Assembly: GCA_947500645.1 (NCBI GenBank)
Contig: CANMSD010000003.1
Coordinates: forward strand, 1 to 64,000
Direction: 5' to 3'
From: an uncultured Erythrobacter sp.
GTDB taxonomy: Bacteria; Pseudomonadota; Alphaproteobacteria; Sphingomonadales; Sphingomonadaceae
DNA length: 64,000 bases
The translations under genes were made by a program, and so were the position numbers. Positions within the stretch are counted from its first letter, which is position 1. Each line of letters starts with the position of its first letter. This document shows, one piece after another, positions 45,164-54,645 of the stretch. Under the pieces are notes generated by a model. That model was given only the letters and a program-made list of their open reading frames with translations. It had not been told where the DNA came from and did no database searches.

Positions 45164-48100
45164 ATGAAACTCAAATACCTTTTGGCAGCGAGCGTCGTCA
45201 GTCTCTCTGCTGCAGCAACCATTGCAACGCCAGCCGTTGCGCAGCAGATCACCTCAGGCGTAGAGGGTACGGTCAACGATGCCGACGGAAACCCGTTGCC
45301 CGGTGCTGTCGTAACGATAACCGATACGCGGACCGGTGCGATTCGCACGCTGACCACCGGCGGAAACGGCGGATTTAGCGCCACGGGCTTGGTATCCGGT
45401 GGTCCATACAGCATCACCGCGACCGCCGCAGGGTTCGAAGGACAGACACTTGAAGGTCAATCTCTGAGCGCTAGCGGTAGCCTGCGCTTGACCTTTAGCC
45501 TGGACGCGAATGCGGACGAATCTGTCATTGTCGTTAGTGGCGCGCGCGTACAAGCGTCGCAGCTCGCCGTCGGTCCTGGTCAAGCCTTCGATCTTGAATC
45601 GCTGGAAGGGTTCCCGTCGATCACGCGCAATGTTGTCGATATCATTCGTCTCGATCCGCGCGTCAGCATCGATCGGAATAATGAAGTCGATCGCATCAGC
45701 TGCCTTGGCGGCAATGACCGCTCTAACACCTTCACGGTCGACGGCATCGTTCAGTCGGACGTGTTTGGCCTGAACGGCACGCCGACCGCATCGCGCAACA
45801 CCTTCCCGATCCCGTTTGACGTTATTCGTCAGACTTCGGTTGAATTCGCACCGTTCGATGTTGAGTATTCCGACTTCACTGGCTGTGCCGTCAACGTCGT
45901 TACCAAGTCGGGCACGAACGAGTTCCACGGTTCGGCATTCTTCACCTTCACGAATGAGAATCTGCGCGGAGATACCGTCGACGGCACCAGCGCCGAAGTC
46001 GCTCCGTTTGAGGACAAGCGGTGGGGCGTGACCCTGGGCGGTCCGATCATTCCCGACCGGTTGTTCTTCTACGCCGGTTATGAAGAAACCGATTTGGGCC
46101 GCCCGAACGAGTTTGGCCCATTTGGCGGCGGTTTCGCCAACGAGGCTGATTTTGTCACGCAGGCGCAGTTTGACGAGTTCGAACGCATCGCTCGTGATGT
46201 CTACGGGCAGGATATTGGCGGATACCCGCGCATTCTGAACGAAACTAGTGTTCGTTACTTCGGTCGTGTCGATGCCTACATCACCGATGGCCATCGTCTG
46301 GAAGCGACCTACCAGCGTCTCGAAGAAACAAAGGTCGAAAGCGATACAGGCACAGACAACCTTACCGGCCTTAACAGCTTCGAAGACGAAGGAACGGTAT
46401 CGGACTACTATTCAGTTCGTCTCTATTCCGATTGGACCGACCGGATTTCGACCGAACTTCGTCTTTCGCGCGCTGAGGTCGGCGACAAGCAGGGGCCGTT
46501 CGGTTTCGGCGAAGCGCAGTCTGACAATCCGACCGTCCGCCTGGCTGTTGGCGTAGCTCCTGTTGCAGGCGAAACTTCCGAAAACGGTATCCTTTCTACC
46601 GGCCCTGGCATTTTCCGCTCGGCGAACCAGCTCGATACGAAGATCGATCAAGCTCGTTTCCTCATGAACATTGATGCTGATGATCACCAGATTAAGCTCG
46701 GTGCTGAAATCAACGATCTCGAAGTGTTTAACCTGTTTGCGATCAACGCGACCGGCACGATCTTCTTCCGCAACCTGACCGATTTTGAAAATGGATTGGT
46801 CGCTAGTGGAGATGGCTCCAGCGCATTCGCATCGCCGGATGACCTGATCGTCGGGGGGCGCTTCGGCCAGACAGGTGGCGCGACGATTGCGGCATCTCGT
46901 ACGGGTGATATCAACGATGCCAGTGCGACCTTCGGTCGTCAGATTTATTCGTTCTATGCACAGGACCAGTGGCAGGCGACGGACAAGCTGAGCCTGACCG
47001 GTGGTATTCGCGTCCAGCTGTATGACGGCGATGGTGTTCCCCGGAACAACCCACTGTTCTTCGAGCGGTTCGGTTTCTCGAACTCGGTGCCGTTCAGCAA
47101 GCTTGATCCTGTTATCCTGCCGCGTTTCGCTGCTACGTATGACGTGCAAAACGATGGCTTCTTCAGTGACACGACTATCACCGCAGGTGTTGGTGTGTTC
47201 TCGGGCGGCGATCCGGTGGTGTTCTTCTCGAACGCATTTTCAAACGACGGTTTCGCATCTGCTAACGGCGATACATTTGACGCTGAATGCGCCGCTCTGA
47301 TCAATCCGGATGGATCGTTCAACGTTCTTCAGGGCGGTCAGTTCACTGGCTTCCCACAATGTGCGGTCGATGCGGCGGTCAACAATGCCGCAGCAGGTCG
47401 GGCAGATGTGAAATCAACTGATCCGGATTTCGATGTTCCAACCGTCGTTCGTGCAAACATCGGCATCGATACCATGCTCGGCGCTGACTCCGGCTTCTTC
47501 TCGAACTGGAATCTTCGGCTCGACTATATCTATTCGCGCTTCAACGATACGCTCGCCATTAATGACCTGGTTCAAATTCCAGATATCGAGGACGGCTTGA
47601 ACGGGTTTGCGATCGATGGTCGACCATTGCTTGACGATATTGATCCGCTACGCGCAGGTTGTAACGCGCGACTCGTTGGAAATGGCGGGGTGCCGCCAAC
47701 CTATACTGGTGTAACAGCAGCGTGTTATGGCGGTGGGCTCGACGATTACAACCAGTTGACCAATGGCCCGAGCTTTGACAGCCACGTCGCATCGGCTGCC
47801 CTGTCCAAGCGTTTCGACGGCGGTATTATCACCGATGGCGGTAGCGTAAACTTGGCGTTTGGCTATGCCTTCACTGATTCGAACAACACGCGCAATTTCT
47901 TCGGAGCGACTGCCAACGGCAACTTCGAAGATACTGCGGCGTTTGACTTCCAGGACCCGGCGGTTTCGACCTCGAACTTTGAAACACGTCACCGTTTCAC
48001 GATTGCGGCGAGCTTGAAGGAAGAGTTCTTCGAGGGTTACGATACGAACCTCGGTGTGTTTTTCTCGGCACGCTCTGGCCGTCCATTCAGCCTTACGTTC

Positions 48101-48625
48101 GATGGCGCAGGCTTCCAGGACTCCACATCGGGTGACCGCAATGCGCTGCTCTACATCCCAACCGGGCCGAACGATCCGAACGTCTCACCACTGTCGACAG
48201 CGACGGATGCGGAGATCACAGATCTCGTCAACTTCATTGGCACATTGAACTGTGACTTTACTCCCGGTGAAACCATCCGCCGTAACACCTGCCAAAATGA
48301 CTGGGTGTTCGATATGGATCTGCGCTTCAGTCAGGAACTGCCATTTATCGGAAGTCTTACGGGCATCAAGGAAGATCGTCTGGAGCTATTCGCGGACTTC
48401 GACAACTTCCTCAACTTCATCGACTCCGACTGGAACGTGTTCCGCAATCGCGATGACGAAGATGGGCTTGTACCGCTAATCGACACTGACGGTGTTGACG
48501 ACGAAGGACGTTACATCCTCACTGATTTGGTCTTAGACGCCGATGGTAACATTGATCCGCAAGAGCGGCTTGGTTTCACCAATTCCGTCTGGCGCATTCA
48601 GGTTGGTGTTCGCTACGAATTCTAA
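45164..48625 (+). CDS. TonB-dependent receptor, Oar-like
   Basis: The largest receptor in the window, 1153 aa. Signal peptide ends PAVAQQ. A carboxypeptidase-regulatory-like domain follows (GVEGTVNDADGNPLPGAVVTI), then a plug with FPSITRNVVDIIRLDPRV, FTVDGIVQSDVFGL and VVTKSGTNEFHGSAFF. The long barrel ends RIQVGVRYEF. The N-terminal domain sets it with the 7942 receptor rather than the two between. The start at 45164 has AGGGGCC nine bases upstream. No enzyme genes follow it. Confidence 0.92.
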   Translation: MKLKYLLAASVVSLSAAATIATPAVAQQITSGVEGTVNDADGNPLPGAVVTITDTRTGAIRTLTTGGNGGFSATGLVSGGPYSITATAAGFEGQTLEGQSLSASGSLRLTFSLDANADESVIVVSGARVQASQLAVGPGQAFDLESLEGFPSITRNVVDIIRLDPRVSIDRNNEVDRISCLGGNDRSNTFTVDGIVQSDVFGLNGTPTASRNTFPIPFDVIRQTSVEFAPFDVEYSDFTGCAVNVVTKSGTNEFHGSAFFTFTNENLRGDTVDGTSAEVAPFEDKRWGVTLGGPIIPDRLFFYAGYEETDLGRPNEFGPFGGGFANEADFVTQAQFDEFERIARDVYGQDIGGYPRILNETSVRYFGRVDAYITDGHRLEATYQRLEETKVESDTGTDNLTGLNSFEDEGTVSDYYSVRLYSDWTDRISTELRLSRAEVGDKQGPFGFGEAQSDNPTVRLAVGVAPVAGETSENGILSTGPGIFRSANQLDTKIDQARFLMNIDADDHQIKLGAEINDLEVFNLFAINATGTIFFRNLTDFENGLVASGDGSSAFASPDDLIVGGRFGQTGGATIAASRTGDINDASATFGRQIYSFYAQDQWQATDKLSLTGGIRVQLYDGDGVPRNNPLFFERFGFSNSVPFSKLDPVILPRFAATYDVQNDGFFSDTTITAGVGVFSGGDPVVFFSNAFSNDGFASANGDTFDAECAALINPDGSFNVLQGGQFTGFPQCAVDAAVNNAAAGRADVKSTDPDFDVPTVVRANIGIDTMLGADSGFFSNWNLRLDYIYSRFNDTLAINDLVQIPDIEDGLNGFAIDGRPLLDDIDPLRAGCNARLVGNGGVPPTYTGVTAACYGGGLDDYNQLTNGPSFDSHVASAALSKRFDGGIITDGGSVNLAFGYAFTDSNNTRNFFGATANGNFEDTAAFDFQDPAVSTSNFETRHRFTIAASLKEEFFEGYDTNLGVFFSARSGRPFSLTFDGAGFQDSTSGDRNALLYIPTGPNDPNVSPLSTATDAEITDLVNFIGTLNCDFTPGETIRRNTCQNDWVFDMDLRFSQELPFIGSLTGIKEDRLELFADFDNFLNFIDSDWNVFRNRDDEDGLVPLIDTDGVDDEGRYILTDLVLDADGNIDPQERLGFTNSVWRIQVGVRYEF

Positions 48626-48652
48626 TTCGTCGCTAACCGACTAGCTAAACGA

Positions 48653-48682
48653 GCGGCGGGGCCTTGGCGGGCTCCGCCGTTT
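48653..48682 (+). terminator. Probable terminator after TBDR
   Basis: GGCGGGGCC (48655-48663) pairs with GGCTCCGCC (48670-48678), with one G-U and loop TTGGCG. Only a weak T-run follows. Confidence 0.55.
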
Positions 48683-48753
48683 GCGTTTGTGCGTAAGCTC
48701 TCGCCAAATCAGTGTTGCGTTTTAGAGACCGCTTCGCAAAACGGTCCACAAGA

Positions 48754-51700
48754 TCAGCCTTGAGCTCCGCTGCTGACCGGTGCCGCATCGCGCTCGGCTG
48801 CCAGCGCGATCAACTCGCGCGCAAGATCGACCAGTGCGGGTTTCTCGTTCCCTTGTTTCAGCGCACGCTCCATCTCGGTCGCCTTCTTACCAAGCTCCTC
48901 CTCGCCGAACATCGCGGCTGTGCCGGCCAGCTTGTGCAACAGGCTCGTCAACCCCTTGCCCCTTTCACCGTCAAACGTCTCAGTTGAGAGAGCGTCCTGA
49001 ACCGCCTGCAAGGCCTGCTCACGGCGCTGCTCCCATTTTTGGAGCAAGGCTGGCGAGTGGCTCGGAGCCGAGCTGGTGCTGCTATGTGCCGGAAAGTCGA
49101 CAACGCGGGTCTCTTGCGTGCGCCCACTGTTCTCGACCACGCCGTTCCTGTGCCGGAACCGGCGTCGTTCACGTTGCTTGGTGAGCGCCGATTGAACCCG
49201 TTTTTCGATCGCAGCTCCCTCGACCACAGCGGCCTCGTCTTCCTTGGCATTTTCCACGGCCGACGGAAGTGCATCGTCTTCGATGATGCGAGTTGGTAAC
49301 CACCGTTGCAATGCACGAGCGAGCTTCGCGAATTCCAGCGGCTTGGCAAGATGGGCCTGCATACCGGCGTCTCGGGCGGCAGCGATGTCTTCGGGGAATG
49401 CGTTAGCGGTTAGAGCGATGATCGGGAGCATGTCTCCGCCGATGCTTTCACCTCGGATCGCACGCGTGGCCGCATAGCCATCGCAGCCCGGCATCTGCAC
49501 ATCCATCAGAACCAGATCAAAGGGGTTGCCGCGCAGATACGCATCAAGCACCATTGTGATGGCTTCATTGCCGTCATGCGCCACGGAGACTTCTTGGCCG
49601 CAACGTTCCAGCATCTCGGTTGCCAGCATGCGGTTAACGTCGTGGTCTTCGGCAAGCAGAATGCGCGATCCACTGGGAAGGTCGGCACTGTCGAGCGCAT
49701 TAGCCTCCACCGATCGATCAACTGGGACCGCGTTTGTTTGCAATGGTATTTCGATATCCTCTTCCAATCCCGGCTGGGCAAGAGACTTCGGACGAACCTT
49801 GATCATTGGCAGAGCGAGTTTGAAGCAGGATCCGACGCCAACTTCACTGTCGACTGATAGGCGCCCGCCCAACATCTCGGCCAATTGGCGGCTAATCGAC
49901 AAACCAAGACCGGTTCCGCCAAACCGCCGAGCGGTGTTGCTCTCAGCTTGTGTGAAAGGGTCGAAAATCTGCTTGGTCCGTTTGGCGCTTATTCCGATAC
50001 CCGTGTCGGTCACGGAAATGACGAGCTGATCTTCGTCGGTACGGCAAGTCACGGTCACGCGGCCTACCTCGGTGAACTTGATTGCATTGCCGATCAGATT
50101 GAGCACGATTTGCCTTAGCCGCAGGCCATCGGTCATAATCCAAGGCGCATCAGCCTCGTTCTCGAAGACAAGCTCCAGTCCCTTCTTTTCTGCGGTCGGC
50201 CGTTGCAGGGCTGCGCATTCGGCTATCGTCGCGTCCAGATCGACTGGTTCAGGGTCGATGGTGATTTGCCCAGCTTCAATCTTCGACAGGTCGAGGATGT
50301 CGTTGAGCAACATCATCATAGATCGGCCCGATTGGACAATCAGTTCCATATTGTGGCGCTGGCCGTCGTCGAGATCGGTCTGCAGCATCAGTTCTGAGAA
50401 GCCGAGAACCCCGTTCATCGGCGTGCGGATCTCGTGGCTCATGTTGGCGAGGAATTCAGTTTTCGATTTCGCCGCGTTCTCGGCCTTGCGGCGTGCGCGG
50501 GTCAGCAACAATTCGAGCTCGACCCGAACGGTCACATCGCGTGCGGACACAACGATGCCTTCGCGTGCGCCGGTTTCGGGATTGTGCGCGATTGCGCATT
50601 CAGCTTCCAGAAAAACCGGTGTTCCATGCTTGCTATCGAGATAGCGGCGATAAGTGAATCGCTCCTTGTCGCTGGCACCGCTCAGCAAGCGGTTTTCGGC
50701 CCTGACAATCTGGTCCTTTGCGTCCTTGTGCATACGATCCGAAGGGCGCTTGCCGATAAAGCTCTCCGGCGGCTCGCCCATCACTTCCTGCACCGACGAC
50801 GAAGCATAGGTGCAGCGCCCCTGAAGATCGAAATACATCAGCGCGTCGGTGGTGTTCTCGGTTAGCAGGGCCAGCTCACGACGTCCAAGGTCCAGCTCGG
50901 CCATGATCCGGTTTCTGCCCGCCAGGATCGCCGCGATAGGCAATCCGGTCAGGAAGTTGGCTGCGACAAAGGCTTGTAGCACGTGAGAGCGATCCTGGTC
51001 CGAATTGACCATCGCGGCGATCGGTCCCAGGCCGTACCAAGTCATCGCCACAGTCATTGCTGCTATCACGAACACAAACAATGCTGTCCCGAGGCTGCCC
51101 AAGCGAAACGCGAAGAGCAGGGTGATTGGCGGAACCATGAAAAGCAGCGGGTACTGGACCTGATTGAGGACCAGGAATGTGCAGACTGATCCGATTGCGA
51201 ACAGAAACGCGTTTTCAGCGATTTTGGGCCATGTGGCCCAACGCCGCTGCGTCAGGGCGTCATAGACAAGCAGTGCGGTTGGCGCGATAAGGATCATGCC
51301 CATGCTGTGCGCCAGCAGCCAACCGGTTGCCTTGGCCGCTATCGGATCGGACTTGATCGCGGTGACGCCTATTACAATCGTAGCCGATGCCAGCGGTCCG
51401 ATAAGTCCCCCGAACCAGACAAAGCGAGCGAGGTGATCGAGGTCCTTCATATCCGGGCGCGGACCGCAACTGCGCCGGGTCAAGGCCAGCACCACCGCGA
51501 CTTCGATCAGGTTGGCGGATGCAAAGAGGATGGCATTTGCAGACGGAACATGGGAGGCAAAGTTGGCCGAGAGAATGCCAATCGGCACCGCCGCCAGAAA
51601 CGGGATCTCATTCTTAAGATCGGTACGCAGCAAGCATGCGATGGCCGCCGCTGCCGGCAACCAGATCGTCGCGAGACTGCCGCCAAACCGGGTTATCTCT

Positions 51701-51843
51701 ATGCTGGCGTAGGCGAGAAGAAAGCACGTCACGCCACAGCCCAGCGCAGCCACCAGGCTCCGCCGGTCAATGTCGCCAGCAGCGAAAAATACCCATCGAT
51801 TGGAGGCGGGCTGGGTTACTATATATTCGACGAGGCGCTCCAT
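48754..51843 (-). CDS. MASE1 hybrid sensor histidine kinase
   Basis: A 1029-aa membrane signalling protein. Residues 28-310 have about eight helices of the MASE1 sensor type. A PAS domain is at about 323-445. HisKA has H470 in NMSHEIRTPMNG, and an HATPase follows with LNLIGNAIKFT and GGTGLGLSISRQL. The receiver domain (about 740-860) has DVQMPGCDG. After a charged linker the C-terminal Hpt domain has LLHKLAGTAAMFG. All phosphorelay residues are in place. The ligand and output partner are unknown. The ATG at 51843 has AGGGG seven bases upstream. It is divergent from the TonB-like gene. Confidence 0.92.
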   Translation of the reverse strand: MERLVEYIVTQPASNRWVFFAAGDIDRRSLVAALGCGVTCFLLAYASIEITRFGGSLATIWLPAAAAIACLLRTDLKNEIPFLAAVPIGILSANFASHVPSANAILFASANLIEVAVVLALTRRSCGPRPDMKDLDHLARFVWFGGLIGPLASATIVIGVTAIKSDPIAAKATGWLLAHSMGMILIAPTALLVYDALTQRRWATWPKIAENAFLFAIGSVCTFLVLNQVQYPLLFMVPPITLLFAFRLGSLGTALFVFVIAAMTVAMTWYGLGPIAAMVNSDQDRSHVLQAFVAANFLTGLPIAAILAGRNRIMAELDLGRRELALLTENTTDALMYFDLQGRCTYASSSVQEVMGEPPESFIGKRPSDRMHKDAKDQIVRAENRLLSGASDKERFTYRRYLDSKHGTPVFLEAECAIAHNPETGAREGIVVSARDVTVRVELELLLTRARRKAENAAKSKTEFLANMSHEIRTPMNGVLGFSELMLQTDLDDGQRHNMELIVQSGRSMMMLLNDILDLSKIEAGQITIDPEPVDLDATIAECAALQRPTAEKKGLELVFENEADAPWIMTDGLRLRQIVLNLIGNAIKFTEVGRVTVTCRTDEDQLVISVTDTGIGISAKRTKQIFDPFTQAESNTARRFGGTGLGLSISRQLAEMLGGRLSVDSEVGVGSCFKLALPMIKVRPKSLAQPGLEEDIEIPLQTNAVPVDRSVEANALDSADLPSGSRILLAEDHDVNRMLATEMLERCGQEVSVAHDGNEAITMVLDAYLRGNPFDLVLMDVQMPGCDGYAATRAIRGESIGGDMLPIIALTANAFPEDIAAARDAGMQAHLAKPLEFAKLARALQRWLPTRIIEDDALPSAVENAKEDEAAVVEGAAIEKRVQSALTKQRERRRFRHRNGVVENSGRTQETRVVDFPAHSSTSSAPSHSPALLQKWEQRREQALQAVQDALSTETFDGERGKGLTSLLHKLAGTAAMFGEEELGKKATEMERALKQGNEKPALVDLARELIALAAERDAAPVSSGAQG

Positions 51844-51927
51844 CGCTAACCCCTGACAGATGAGCTATAGAACATACGCTTGCGTGTTCGGCGAGATGCG
51901 GGAAAATACGGAGGAGGACGAAGTCAG

Positions 51928-52647
51928 TTGAAGAAAAGCGGAGCTTATGCTGCGCGGCGCCGCCGCAGGAATTGGCCCTTACTGGTGCTGATCGTGCTGG
52001 CGCATGTGGCTGCGCTTTACGGTTTGGCGCGCGCGTTTGCTCCTGATTTGACCGCTTCGGTAGAGCGCAGCGTCATGTCCACCTTCACAGTGACGGTCAC
52101 CTCACCGCCGCCACCGCCCCAAAACCAACCGGAACCGGATGAGGGCGCGCAGGGCGATCCCGGTAGAGAGGCAGTGCCCAAACCGGTCACCGCGCCCAGC
52201 CCCAAGACCCCGATTGCGTCGCCAACACCCGTGCCGCGCGCGTCCTCGACCGGAACGGAGGCCTCTTCTGGCGCGCGAGAGGCAGGCGCTGGAACCGGGG
52301 CAGCGGGGAGCGGGCTTGGAACAGGCAGCGGGAATCGTGGCGGCGGGCAGGGCGGTGTTGCGGTCAGCAAGCCGGTGCATATCTCCGGCGGAATCGACAA
52401 TGCGCGCGACTACCCAATTCCTGCGGGCGGTAGACAGGCGCGACGCGGCACGGAAGTGATTGTAAAAATGACAGTTGGCGTTGATGGGAGCGCGCGCAAT
52501 TGTTCGGTCTATCGCCCCAGCCCGGATGTCGAAGCCAACCAGATCACCTGCCGACTGGTCGAGCAACGATTGCGCTTCCGCCCGGCGCAAGACGCGAATG
52601 GCAATCCTGTGCCGGCACCGTTCTATTGGCGGCAGAGATGGTTCTGA
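51928..52647 (+). CDS. TonB-like energy transducer
   Basis: A 239-aa TonB-family protein. A basic start is followed by one membrane helix (NWPLLVLIVLAHVAALYGLA), a Pro/Gly-rich periplasmic spacer and a C-terminal TonB domain ending in QRLRFRPAQDANGNPVPAP. It could power some of the TBDRs in this window. No exbB/exbD genes are near, so it must use proteins from elsewhere. The TTG at 51928 is taken because GAGGAGGA is nine bases upstream; an earlier TTG (51880) has no ribosome site. Confidence 0.82.
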   Translation: MKKSGAYAARRRRRNWPLLVLIVLAHVAALYGLARAFAPDLTASVERSVMSTFTVTVTSPPPPPQNQPEPDEGAQGDPGREAVPKPVTAPSPKTPIASPTPVPRASSTGTEASSGAREAGAGTGAAGSGLGTGSGNRGGGQGGVAVSKPVHISGGIDNARDYPIPAGGRQARRGTEVIVKMTVGVDGSARNCSVYRPSPDVEANQITCRLVEQRLRFRPAQDANGNPVPAPFYWRQRWF

Positions 52648-52696
52648 TCTCTGCGTTAATCGGTCTTAACCACCTTGCTGCTAGACGCGCGACGAT

Positions 52697-53740
52697 ATGA
52701 ATGAGCGACGTGCCATACATCCCGTGATTCTATGCGGTGGCAGCGGCACCCGGCTGTGGCCGGTGAGCCGCAAGTCGCGTCCGAAGCCCTTTCTGCCGCT
52801 TATGGGCGAACAAACTCTATTTCAGCAGGCGGTAAAGCGGGCTGACGATCCAGCTCATTTTGCCGCGCCGATCGTAGTCGCCGGGCCAGCCCATGCCGAT
52901 CTGATTGAACAGCAACTGCCCAGTGACAGCGCTGCGAAACTTATCGTCGAGCCTTCCGCACACAACACCGCGCCAGCCATTGCTCTTGCGGCGGCTCGCC
53001 TCGAACCCAACGCAATCATGCTGGTTTGCCCGAGCGATCATCACATTGCGGATACCATCGCATTTCGTAAGGCGGCCTTGGCGGCGGCTGAGCTGGCACG
53101 CGAAGACTATCTCGTATCTTTCGGCATCGCGGCAGACCACCCGGAAGCAGGCTATGGCTATATCAAGCGAGGCGCTCCGCTGGGATCCGGTTTCAGAGTC
53201 GATGCTTTTGTCGAGAAGCCTGATCTGGCCCGCGCGGAGGCCTATCTGGCGAGCGGCGAATACGCCTGGAATGGTGGTATCTTTGCTTTCCGCGCCGGCG
53301 CATTCCTCAGCGAGCTTGCCGAACATCGGCCAGATATGGCGCGCTTGGTCGAGCAGGCGACCAGATCAGGCCGCGAAGAGGGGCGCCGCTTCCACCCTGA
53401 TGCCAATGTATTTGCCGAAATCGCCGGGGAGTCGGTCGACTATGCGATGATGGAGAACACAACTCGCGCTGCTATGGTGCCTGCCGATATGGGTTGGTCG
53501 GACATTGGCAATTGGGCCGCGCTGCATGATGCGCTTGGCGCAGGTCTTGGCGCAAATGTCGCGCCTGCTGAGAGCGAGCTGGTTGACTGCAACAACGTGC
53601 TGATAGTTAGCGACGGGCCGCGAGTGTCGGCCATTGGCCTGGAAGATGTCTGCGTCATTGTCGATGGCGATGAAGTGCTGGTGACGACACGCGATGGGGC
53701 GCAAAAGGTTGGCAAGCTCTTAGGACCAAATGAGCAATGA
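52697..53740 (+). CDS. manC: Mannose-1-phosphate guanylyltransferase
   Basis: A 347-aa nucleotidyltransferase making GDP-mannose. VILCGGSGTRLWPVSRKSRPKPF is the nucleotide-binding signature (GGxGTRLxPxSRxxxPKxF), and FVEKPD carries the sugar-phosphate lysine. Length matches a GMP-only enzyme without the fused isomerase domain. ManA overlaps it by four bases (ATGA), so both steps are co-translated. Confidence 0.92.
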   Translation: MNERRAIHPVILCGGSGTRLWPVSRKSRPKPFLPLMGEQTLFQQAVKRADDPAHFAAPIVVAGPAHADLIEQQLPSDSAAKLIVEPSAHNTAPAIALAAARLEPNAIMLVCPSDHHIADTIAFRKAALAAAELAREDYLVSFGIAADHPEAGYGYIKRGAPLGSGFRVDAFVEKPDLARAEAYLASGEYAWNGGIFAFRAGAFLSELAEHRPDMARLVEQATRSGREEGRRFHPDANVFAEIAGESVDYAMMENTTRAAMVPADMGWSDIGNWAALHDALGAGLGANVAPAESELVDCNNVLIVSDGPRVSAIGLEDVCVIVDGDEVLVTTRDGAQKVGKLLGPNEQ

Positions 53741-54624
53741 ATGCTAATCTAGAAACTAAACGCCCCGAGCCGAAGTCAGGGCAATTTGCGCGCAAGCTAA
53801 CCACGCGCCGGGTTGAAAAGGTGTGGGGTCGGACCAATTTGCCCGCGCCGTTTGATCGCCGGGCAGTCGCGCGAACTAAAGGGCCAGATAGTCAGCCTAT
53901 GCTGGTCGGCGAGGTCTGGTTTGAACCTCCGCCAGAGCTGGAGCAGCTGCTGGTCAAATACCTCTTCACCAGTGAGAAATTGTCTGTTCAGGTGCATCCC
54001 GGCGATAACGATGCGCTGGGCGATGAAGCAGGTAAGGATGAATTCTGGCTGGTGCTGGATGCAGAGCCGGGCGCAAGGCTGGCCATCGGTTTCGAAGAAC
54101 CGGTCACTCCAAAGGCGATGGAAGCTGCCGCGCGCAGCGGCGCAATCGAGCAACTGCTCGCCTGGCACGAGGCAAAGCCGGGCGATCTGTTTTACCTACC
54201 CGCGGGCACCGTCCACGCGATCGGTCCCGGCCTGTCACTGGTCGAAGTGCAGCAAAACAGCGACACGACCTTCCGCCTCTATGATTATGGCCGCCCGCGC
54301 GAACTACATTTGGAACGAGCCATCGCCGTCGCCGATGGGGGCACATATCGCGTTGCGCACCGCAGTTCGATTGCGGATCGTGGCCAAACACTGATCGAAG
54401 GGCCCCATTTCCGCATCGACCGAGTTGAGGGTGAACCTGACGGTGCGACCCAGGCCGCTTTTGCCGGGCCTATTCTCGCCTTGCCGCTGTCTGGCCATCT
54501 CACTTTCGGCAAGGACCAAGAGAGCGCAGCGAGACCCGGAGAATGCGTGGTCGCGAGCGGCCTTGATATGCTCGACTTCGCTTCAGCAGAGGTAACCCTG
54601 TTGATCTCTGCCAAAGCGCCTTGA
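53737..54624 (+). CDS. manA: Mannose-6-phosphate isomerase, class I
   Basis: A 295-aa type I phosphomannose isomerase converting fructose-6-phosphate to mannose-6-phosphate. QVHPGD and the metal-binding GTVHAIGPG segment are family marks. KVWGRTNL near the start is usual. It overlaps manC. The phosphomannomutase needed between the two steps is not in the window. It converges on the phytochrome gene. Confidence 0.9.
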   Translation: MNANLETKRPEPKSGQFARKLTTRRVEKVWGRTNLPAPFDRRAVARTKGPDSQPMLVGEVWFEPPPELEQLLVKYLFTSEKLSVQVHPGDNDALGDEAGKDEFWLVLDAEPGARLAIGFEEPVTPKAMEAAARSGAIEQLLAWHEAKPGDLFYLPAGTVHAIGPGLSLVEVQQNSDTTFRLYDYGRPRELHLERAIAVADGGTYRVAHRSSIADRGQTLIEGPHFRIDRVEGEPDGATQAAFAGPILALPLSGHLTFGKDQESAARPGECVVASGLDMLDFASAEVTLLISAKAP

Positions 54625-54645
54625 TCGGCCAGACTGGCGTGAGGT

